A DNA stretch of 8,123 bases from NCBI GenBank assembly GCA_036661515.1, contig JAVWYO010000091.1, positions 1 through 8,123 on the forward strand. The letters run 5' to 3'. Below are positions 1 through 4,742 of this stretch, one piece after another. A program made the position numbers and the translations under genes. Positions within the stretch are counted from its first letter, which is position 1, and every line of letters begins with the position of its first letter. The stretch comes from HGM05232 sp036661515. Lineage in GTDB: Bacteria > Bacteroidota > Bacteroidia > Bacteroidales > Muribaculaceae. Under the pieces are notes generated by a model, which was given only the letters and a program-made list of their open reading frames with translations, made no database searches and was not told where the DNA came from.

Positions 1-40
1 AATTTTAGCACAATAATAAGCACGTGAAATGTTTTTTTAT

Positions 41-48
41 TAACTTTG
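41..48 (+). promoter_or_regulatory. Bacteroidota-type -7 promoter box for the lipoprotein gene
   Basis: The sequence TAACTTTG matches the TAnnTTTG -7 element recognised by the primary sigma factor of Bacteroidota. It lies 36 nt before the ATG at 85, which predicts a leader of roughly 25-30 nt, A-rich and without a Shine-Dalgarno sequence, as is usual in this phylum. I see no convincing -33 TTTG at the expected 19-21 nt spacing; that stretch is only AT-rich. The box also contains the TTG at 46 that could be mistaken for a start codon. Confidence 0.6.
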
Positions 49-84
49 CAAGACACAATAAACATTCAAATTAAAAAAAACGAA

Positions 85-594
85 ATGAACAAATTAATTT
101 TATTACTTAGCTTAATCCTAAGCGTTTCATTATTCTCTTGTGATAATGATAAAAAAGATGACCCAACGCCTCCTCCTCCACCAACAAAAGCTAACACACT
201 TAAGTATTCCATCGTTGATATCGGGGAGCTGTTTGATATGGTTGATATTACTGTTGAATACACTAAAGCTGATGGAACTGTAGCCTCAGAACCCATGACA
301 GCCAAAACATGGACAAAGGAAATTACAGGATTTAAAATTCCATTTAAACCAACAATGAAAGCATCTTTCGTAAAAAAAGCGGGCTTTGTTGCTGAAGAGA
401 AAAATTACAGGATTACAATTAAATTCGAGCATAACTATAAGTTATCTAATAATGATGGATATTTTAACGAATTTGGAGGTACTACAGGAGTCAAAGGTAA
501 AAAGAATATAGAAAATTACATAAATAATTTAGTCGCAAACCCTATGGTATATACTTTTGATGTTCCTGTTAAGAGGGAACCGAGTAAGGAATAA
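85..594 (+). CDS. Small lipoprotein of unknown function
   Basis: A 169-residue protein that I do not recognise. Residues 1-19 form a lipoprotein signal peptide: M-N-K, a Leu/Ile-rich core, then a lipobox ending SLFSC with Cys19 as the lipidation site. The mature N-terminus is acidic and Asn/Lys-containing (DNDKKDD), followed by a five-proline run at residues 29-33 that looks like a flexible tether. Acidic residues just after the lipid Cys resemble the lipoprotein export signal described for Bacteroidota surface lipoproteins, so display on the cell surface is possible but inferred. The remaining 130 residues are rich in alternating hydrophobic and polar stretches (for example VDITVEYTKADG), suggesting a beta-sandwich-like domain. 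An upstream in-frame TTG at 46 would add 13 residues, but it lies inside the -7 promoter box and would bury the signal peptide, so the ATG at 85 is chosen. It has its own promoter and terminator and is probably monocistronic. Confidence 0.8.
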   Translation: MNKLILLLSLILSVSLFSCDNDKKDDPTPPPPPTKANTLKYSIVDIGELFDMVDITVEYTKADGTVASEPMTAKTWTKEITGFKIPFKPTMKASFVKKAGFVAEEKNYRITIKFEHNYKLSNNDGYFNEFGGTTGVKGKKNIENYINNLVANPMVYTFDVPVKREPSKE

Positions 595-619
595 ACAATA
601 TTTATTTTTCAATCTATAA

Positions 620-656
620 AATAAGGGGGCTTTTATTAGGCTCCTTATTTTTTTTT
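620..656 (+). terminator. Intrinsic terminator after the lipoprotein gene
   Basis: AATAAGGGGGC (620-630) pairs with GGCTCCTTATT (639-649). This gives nine consecutive pairs including one G-T wobble, then a mismatch and one closing pair. The loop is about 8 nt, and a run of nine T's follows at 648-656. The hairpin begins 25 nt after the stop codon. It separates the lipoprotein transcript from the promoter at 673-680. Confidence 0.8.
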
Positions 657-672
657 ATTAATGATAAATTAG

Positions 673-680
673 TACCTTTG
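673..680 (+). promoter_or_regulatory. Bacteroidota-type -7 promoter box for the dCMP deaminase operon
   Basis: TACCTTTG is an exact TAnnTTTG -7 box. The expected -33 position, 19-21 nt upstream, falls in the T tract of the preceding terminator (about 648-654), giving TTTT rather than TTTG. The predicted transcript starts near 686-688, so the dCMP deaminase mRNA would have a leader of about 84 nt. This is the only clear promoter I find ahead of the six-gene rightward run. Confidence 0.6.
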
Positions 681-699
681 TTTGCGAATTTAAGATAAT

Positions 700-709
700 G
701 TGCATGCAC
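700..709. repeat. 10-bp perfect palindrome in the operon leader
   Basis: GTGCATGCAC is a perfect 10-bp palindrome lying 20 nt downstream of the -7 box, so just inside the predicted transcript. Its position suits a small operator, but a single 10-bp palindrome can arise by chance and no second copy is visible in the window. Confidence 0.3.
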
Positions 710-750
710 TATACGGCTTATTTTCAGGTATCGGTTTATTCTTACAATAT

Positions 751-766
751 TGAAAATTGATTTTCA
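751..766. repeat. Inverted repeat abutting the dCMP deaminase start codon
   Basis: TGAAAATTGATTTTCA is a 7+7 inverted repeat around a TG centre, ending 4 nt before the ATG at 771. Its right arm belongs to an 8-bp direct repeat, ATTTTCAG, found at 720-727 and 760-767. It could be a dyad operator, or in the mRNA a weak hairpin (TGAAAA/TTTTCA with a TTGA loop) next to the start codon. Both readings are speculative. Confidence 0.3.
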
Positions 767-770
767 GTTT

Positions 771-1202
771 ATGGAAAATCCGTCAATTAAACAAAACGTT
801 CTCGATGCTCGTTATCTTAGAATGGCTATGATATGGGCAGAGAATTCTTATTGCAAGCGTCGTCAAGTAGGCGCACTCTTAGTAAAAGATAAAATGATTA
901 TCTCCGATGGATATAATGGCACCCCATCTGGATTTGAAAATATCTGTGAGAATGAAGATGGTTCCACATTTCCCTACGTTTTACATGCCGAAGCAAATGC
1001 TATAACCAAAATCGCACGTTGCAATAATGGAAGCGATGGCGCTACACTTTATGTTACAGCATCGCCATGTATTGAATGTGCTAAGCTGATTATTCAAGCA
1101 GGGATTAAACGAGTGGTTTTTAAAGACTTATATCGCATTACCGACGGTATAGAGCTACTCAAAAGAGCTAAAATCGAATGTGTGCATTTAGATAATATTT
1201 AA
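771..1202 (+). CDS. dCMP deaminase (ComEB-type cytidine/deoxycytidylate deaminase)
   Basis: A 143-residue cytosolic zinc deaminase converting dCMP to dUMP, the precursor for thymidylate. The deaminase signature is complete: H72-A-E74 (zinc ligand His and catalytic Glu) and P99-C100-x-x-C103 (the two zinc Cys). The family's nucleotide-binding stretch N49-G-T-P-S-G54 and the N-terminal RYLRMA helix are also present. Length is normal for short bacterial dCMP deaminases. An in-frame TTG at 750 would add seven residues, but the ATG at 771 gives the usual N-terminus and is preferred. It is first in a rightward run, 55 nt ahead of an S41 peptidase. The folate enzyme two genes downstream feeds the cofactor pool used when dUMP is methylated, which may explain the linkage (inference). 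Confidence 0.95.
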   Translation: MENPSIKQNVLDARYLRMAMIWAENSYCKRRQVGALLVKDKMIISDGYNGTPSGFENICENEDGSTFPYVLHAEANAITKIARCNNGSDGATLYVTASPCIECAKLIIQAGIKRVVFKDLYRITDGIELLKRAKIECVHLDNI

Positions 1203-1208
1203 ATTTTA

Positions 1209-1228
1209 TAAAGAGATATTACTCTTTA
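1209..1228 (+). other. Small hairpin in the dCMP deaminase - S41 peptidase gap
   Basis: TAAAGAG (1209-1215) and CTCTTTA (1222-1228) form a 7-bp AU-rich stem with a 6-nt loop, starting 7 nt after the deaminase stop. No T tract follows, so it is unlikely to terminate transcription. It could mark a processing or mRNA-stability site, or be chance. I see no TAnnTTTG box in this 55-nt gap. Confidence 0.3.
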
Positions 1229-1257
1229 GTCTATATACAAAACTCCGCAAGTAATAA

Positions 1258-2883
1258 ATGAAAACTTCTAAGAATTTAATGTTATTAATGCCAATAGCTA
1301 TTGCAATATCAGTGGTTTTAGGCATTTTAATTGGCAATCGCTTCTCTAATCAAAGATATATTAGTGACAGCGACCGTAAGCTAAACACAATTCTAAATCT
1401 CATTTCAGAAGATTACGTTGATACTGTTGACGTGAATAACCTTGTTGAAATGTCGATTCCTAAAATACTTAGTAACCTTGATCCACATTCATCTTATATT
1501 CCAGCTAAAGATTTAAGAAATGTGACCGATGAATTAGAAGGCAGTTTCTGTGGCATAGGTATCTCTTTTGTGTTAATGAACGACTCAATAAAAGTCGTTG
1601 AAGTGATTTCTGGAGGACCTTCTGAGAAAGTTGGCCTTAATGCAGGCGACCGCATCGTGACAGTTAACGACACTTCTATGATTGGAATTACAAGCGATAA
1701 AGTAATGTCTTTATTACGTGGAGCAAAAGGTTCAAAAGTAAAATTAGGCATTAAACGTAGTAACTCACGAAAACTACTAAAATTCACAATAACACGTGAC
1801 GATATTCCAGTTACATCAATCGATGCCTCGTATATGGCAGACAAAAAGACTGGATATGTAAAGGTAAATAAATTTGGCAAAAACACATACGATGAATTTC
1901 TAAATAATCTTGTCGACCTAAAAAAAGATGGCGCTAAACGTTACATAATAGATCTTCGCGGTAACGGTGGAGGATTTATGGAAAGTGCAATTCTCATGGT
2001 CAATGAGTTTCTTCCTGAAAATCAACTAATCGTATTTACCAAAGGGAGAGAAAAGAAAAACGATTCACAGGTGTGGAGTGATGGTAATGGGTCGTTTAAA
2101 GATGTAGAACTTATTGTTCTTATAGATGAATATTCGGCAAGTGCAAGCGAAATATTTGCAGGTGCAATTCAAGATAATGACAGAGGTCTTGTTATTGGTC
2201 GTCGCTCATTCGGTAAAGGATTAGTACAACGACAGATTTCATTACCCGACAGTAGCGCTATACGCCTAACCGTAGCACGATACTATACTCCATCGGGGAG
2301 ATGTATTCAAAAGGACTTCAAGCCAGGTGAAGATAGTGCCTATGGACAAGAATTAATTAATCGTTACAGTCATGGCGAACTATATAGCCGTGATAGTATA
2401 AAGATAGACCAAAGCAAGATATTTGAGACAAGCACAGGTCGCATTGTATATGGTGGTGGCGGAATAATTCCTGATATTTTTGTTCCAAGCGACACTACTG
2501 GCATAACATCTTATTATGTGAATATCGTCAATGCAGGATTGCTACAAAAATTTGCATTCCAATATACCGACATAAATCGTGAAGCGTTCAAGAAGATGAA
2601 AGATTATAAACAATTCCTTCGAGTACTGCCATCAGATGAAGCACTTTTAGGAGACTTTGCAATATATGCATCTCAAAATGGAGTACCAGCACGGTGGTAT
2701 TACATCAACCTATCACGCAATTTACTTGTCACTCAATTAAAAGCCTTGATTGCGCGCGACGTATTTGGTAATGAAGCATTCTACCCAATATTCAACAAGC
2801 ACGACAGGAATATAGAAATGGCCATAAAAGCATTCAATAAACATAAAGCAACATTTCCAATTCTAAAAGCAGAAGACAAATGA
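1258..2883 (+). CDS. S41-family C-terminal processing peptidase (PDZ protease)
   Basis: A 541-residue envelope serine protease of the CtpA/Prc type, which trims or degrades periplasmic proteins. Residues 7-26 form one hydrophobic segment (uncleaved anchor or signal peptide), placing the rest in the periplasm. An LDPHSSY helix segment (74-80) precedes a PDZ domain at about 95-170, including the carboxylate-binding CGIGI loop and a GLNAGDRI stretch. The protease core follows: DLRGNGGG at 232-239, the nucleophile region SASASE with Ser295, and FGKGLVQ with Lys320 and Gln324. The Ser-Lys spacing of 25 matches E. coli Prc (S430/K455), so the Ser-Lys dyad looks intact. The C-terminal ~180 residues form an extension with no motif I can name. 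The start ATG at 1258 leads straight into a basic N-region and the membrane segment. Its stop is one base from the next gene, so translational coupling is likely. Confidence 0.93.
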   Translation: MKTSKNLMLLMPIAIAISVVLGILIGNRFSNQRYISDSDRKLNTILNLISEDYVDTVDVNNLVEMSIPKILSNLDPHSSYIPAKDLRNVTDELEGSFCGIGISFVLMNDSIKVVEVISGGPSEKVGLNAGDRIVTVNDTSMIGITSDKVMSLLRGAKGSKVKLGIKRSNSRKLLKFTITRDDIPVTSIDASYMADKKTGYVKVNKFGKNTYDEFLNNLVDLKKDGAKRYIIDLRGNGGGFMESAILMVNEFLPENQLIVFTKGREKKNDSQVWSDGNGSFKDVELIVLIDEYSASASEIFAGAIQDNDRGLVIGRRSFGKGLVQRQISLPDSSAIRLTVARYYTPSGRCIQKDFKPGEDSAYGQELINRYSHGELYSRDSIKIDQSKIFETSTGRIVYGGGGIIPDIFVPSDTTGITSYYVNIVNAGLLQKFAFQYTDINREAFKKMKDYKQFLRVLPSDEALLGDFAIYASQNGVPARWYYINLSRNLLVTQLKALIARDVFGNEAFYPIFNKHDRNIEMAIKAFNKHKATFPILKAEDK

Positions 2884-2884
2884 G

Positions 2885-3433
2885 ATGAATAAAGAGGATA
2901 TTCGCTACCAAATAAGATGTCGTAAGAGCCTTATGACTGATGCCGAGCGACAATCGGCATCGCAAAAAGTGCTTGCGTTACTTGAACGCACCGAAGCATT
3001 TATGCAGAGTAGCAAAATCCTTATGTATCATTCTCTTGCTGACGAAATAGACACACATTTATTTCTTGACAAATGGGATAAGCGAAAAGAGCTATATCTA
3101 CCAAGAGTAAATGGTGAAAATCTTGAAATTCTCCAATACAATAAATCTTCATTACAAACTGGAGCATTTAAAATTGAAGAACCTATCGGAACGCAACTTT
3201 ATAATATTTGTGATATAGACCTTATTATAGTTCCAGCAATAGCTCTCGACCGCGTTGGCAACCGCATTGGGAGAGGTAAAGGATTCTACGATAGACTGCT
3301 AACTGGCTCAAAAGCTACTAAGATAGGCGTTATATACGATTTTCAACTTGTTGATTATATTGCACGTGAAGCTCATGACGTTGCACTTGACTATGTAATA
3401 ACCGAAAATGAAATAATAAAACCCGATAAATAA
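2885..3433 (+). CDS. 5-formyltetrahydrofolate cyclo-ligase (methenyl-THF synthetase)
   Basis: A 182-residue cytosolic enzyme that uses ATP to convert 5-formyl-THF into 5,10-methenyl-THF, returning a stored folate to the one-carbon pool. Family landmarks are in order: a basic N-terminal helix (IRYQIRCRKSL, 6-16), the substrate-loop motif GAFKIEEP (93-100), the beta strand DLIIVPAIALD (112-122), the nucleotide-binding GRGKGFYDR (129-137) and the C-terminal HDVALDYVITE (164-174). Length is typical. The ATG lies one base after the stop of the S41 peptidase gene, so the two are co-transcribed and probably translationally coupled. The next gene starts 8 nt downstream. I see no missing key residue. 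Confidence 0.94.
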   Translation: MNKEDIRYQIRCRKSLMTDAERQSASQKVLALLERTEAFMQSSKILMYHSLADEIDTHLFLDKWDKRKELYLPRVNGENLEILQYNKSSLQTGAFKIEEPIGTQLYNICDIDLIIVPAIALDRVGNRIGRGKGFYDRLLTGSKATKIGVIYDFQLVDYIAREAHDVALDYVITENEIIKPDK

Positions 3434-3441
3434 TACTAAAA

Positions 3442-4155
3442 ATGGCACTAATAAACCCTGAAACAAAACTTTGCGATGTGGTAATAAATGACCCATCTGT
3501 GATAACGGTAATTAATCGTTTTAATATTTCACTTGGTGTTGGAGACAAAAACGTTAGTGAAATATGCCTATCAAAAAACATTGACACTGATTTTTTCCTT
3601 ACTATTCTTAATACATTTATCAATGAGGAATATTTTCCAGAAAAAATATTGAAATCATTTAGTGCAAATATGATTATCGATTATCTAAATAAAACCAATG
3701 ATTATTATCAACGTTTTCAATTGCCAAATATAGAGCGGCACTTTGATTTACTCATTTCAAGAAGCAATTCTAATAACAATAATCTTGAACTGATGCGTAA
3801 GTTTTTCGTAGAAATGAAGCAAGAGCTACTTTCCCGAATAGAAAACGACCGAAACGTGTGGTTCCCTGAAATAATGTCATTAGAAAATGAAATATCAGTG
3901 GCACATTGCGATGAGTTTCGTATGATATATGATGAAAGCGAAAACGACATGATTGAGGAAAAGTTATCGGATTTAAAAAACATGTTTGTAATACATCTTA
4001 ATGGTGAATATGATCTCAATCTATGCCATGCGGTGCTTTTTGCAATAATTAGTTTTGAAAAAGATATTAATCAAAATAATCGCATACGAAATCGTATATT
4101 GAAACCTGTAACAAAGGCAATGAAAAAGGTTACCACAAGTAAATCATTCAAATAA
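3442..4155 (+). CDS. RIC/hemerythrin-like protein lacking all di-iron ligands (pseudo-hemerythrin)
   Basis: A 237-residue cytosolic protein with the architecture of the RIC family (YtfE/ScdA, di-iron proteins of nitrosative-stress and iron-sulfur repair). Residues 8-60 resemble the ScdA N-terminal domain (CDVVINDPSVITVINRFNISLGVGDK), but the CC pair normally near the glycine turn is missing. Residues about 74-228 match the hemerythrin four-helix layout. At the places where YtfE has H84, H129/E133, H160 and H204/E208, this protein has N86 (KTNDYY), R132/D136 (SRIENDR...WFP), N168 (SENDMIEEKLSDLK) and N212/R216 (NNRIRNRIL). The four remaining His (100, 155, 185, 196) are not at ligand positions, so di-iron binding in the classical way looks impossible. 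Four Cys (11, 42, 156, 195) are present. The frame is intact, with no stop or frameshift. Asn-rich residues 109-114 sit in a helix-connecting loop. It overlaps the LuxR-type gene by one base (TAATG), which argues for a joint regulatory function. Fold assignment is fairly sure; function is unknown. Confidence 0.75.
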   Translation: MALINPETKLCDVVINDPSVITVINRFNISLGVGDKNVSEICLSKNIDTDFFLTILNTFINEEYFPEKILKSFSANMIIDYLNKTNDYYQRFQLPNIERHFDLLISRSNSNNNNLELMRKFFVEMKQELLSRIENDRNVWFPEIMSLENEISVAHCDEFRMIYDESENDMIEEKLSDLKNMFVIHLNGEYDLNLCHAVLFAIISFEKDINQNNRIRNRILKPVTKAMKKVTTSKSFK

Positions 4156-4694
4156 TGTCATCAATCACGATTGCAATAATATCAAGAAACACCATTTCAG
4201 CAATAGGTATAAAATACTTATTACAAGATTTATTTTCAATCCAAGCAACGATATTTCAATCCTTAACCGATATGGACGCTACTGGACACGATAATTATGA
4301 CCTATATATAACTTCGTCGGAAGAGTATGTTGATAATATTGATTATTTTATTCCACGCCGAAATAAGTCATTGATAATTGCATCAAAAAGTACAAAGAGT
4401 GGCATATTAAATTATAACTCCGATGAAAATACAATTATTGAGCAACTAAAAGCTACAATAAAACAGGTAGAGCAAAGTAGTACCTCGACTCACAATGAAT
4501 TGTCACAACGCGAAATTGATGTTCTGAAACTAATTGCCACAGGAATGCTCAACAAAGAGATAGCCGACAGCCTAAATATAAGCATAAACACGGTGTTAAC
4601 TCATAGAAAAAACATTACTTCAAAGCTCGGCATACGCAGTGTATCTGGACTAAGTTTTTATGCAATGATGAATGGCTATGTAAATAGCATTTAA
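4155..4694 (+). CDS. LuxR/GerE-type transcription regulator with degenerate receiver domain
   Basis: A 179-residue regulator. The C-terminal GerE helix-turn-helix (about 116-176) is well preserved: LSQRE at 116-120, NKEIA at 133-137, SINTVLTHRKNI at 143-154 and KLGIRS at 157-162, so DNA binding is expected. The N-terminal 105 residues have the hydrophobic pattern of a response-regulator receiver (ITIAIISRNTISAIGIKYLL), but S10-R11 stands where the acidic pair belongs. S54 (DLYITS) is where the phospho-acceptor Asp belongs, and the usual switch Lys appears to be Tyr87. Phosphorylation by a histidine kinase is therefore unlikely, and none is encoded nearby. The ATG overlaps the stop of the hemerythrin-like gene (TAATG), so the two are probably made in similar amounts. 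A direct protein partner or ligand is the likeliest input (inference). Target genes are unknown; no operator can be assigned. Confidence 0.85.
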   Translation: MSSITIAIISRNTISAIGIKYLLQDLFSIQATIFQSLTDMDATGHDNYDLYITSSEEYVDNIDYFIPRRNKSLIIASKSTKSGILNYNSDENTIIEQLKATIKQVEQSSTSTHNELSQREIDVLKLIATGMLNKEIADSLNISINTVLTHRKNITSKLGIRSVSGLSFYAMMNGYVNSI

Positions 4695-4742
4695 ATTATA
4701 ACGCATATATTCTTAATAACATATTAAATTTTTTATATAATC

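Noticed and set aside
1494..1886. 130-codon reverse-strand open frame opposite the S41 peptidase PDZ region.
   Set aside because: The forward frame has clear PDZ/S41 family motifs throughout. The reverse frame has no recognisable domain or promoter and is an antisense shadow.
3769..3786. Run of Asn codons (residues 109-114 of the hemerythrin-like protein, one Ser then Asn) considered as a simple-sequence repeat or phase-variation tract.
   Set aside because: The codons are mixed (AAT/AAC/TCT) rather than a uniform tract, and the position fits an ordinary loop between helices.
3717..4019. 100-codon reverse-strand open frame opposite the hemerythrin-like gene; considered because the forward gene is degenerate.
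   Set aside because: Its composition is Ser/Ile/Phe-rich with no motif, while the forward frame is intact, aligns with the RIC layout and is coupled to its neighbours.
4050..4057. TAGTTTTG, a match to the TAnnTTTG -7 box inside the hemerythrin-like gene, about 98 nt before the LuxR-type gene.
   Set aside because: It lies in coding sequence, has no -33 element at the right spacing, and such a short AT-rich motif is expected by chance. The TAATG overlap already explains expression of the downstream gene.
3442..4155. Possibility that the hemerythrin-like gene is a pseudogene.
   Set aside because: There is no internal stop or frameshift, the length is normal, hydrophobic helix patterns persist and the junction with the next gene is precise. 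Ligand loss alone does not show decay, so it is called a CDS.
4713..4736. TTAATA-ACA-TATTAA followed by ATTTTTT, resembling a terminator between the LuxR-type gene and the M16 gene.
   Set aside because: The stem is six A-T pairs with a 3-nt loop, too weak for a reliable terminator in DNA this AT-rich. It might attenuate slightly, but I do not call it.
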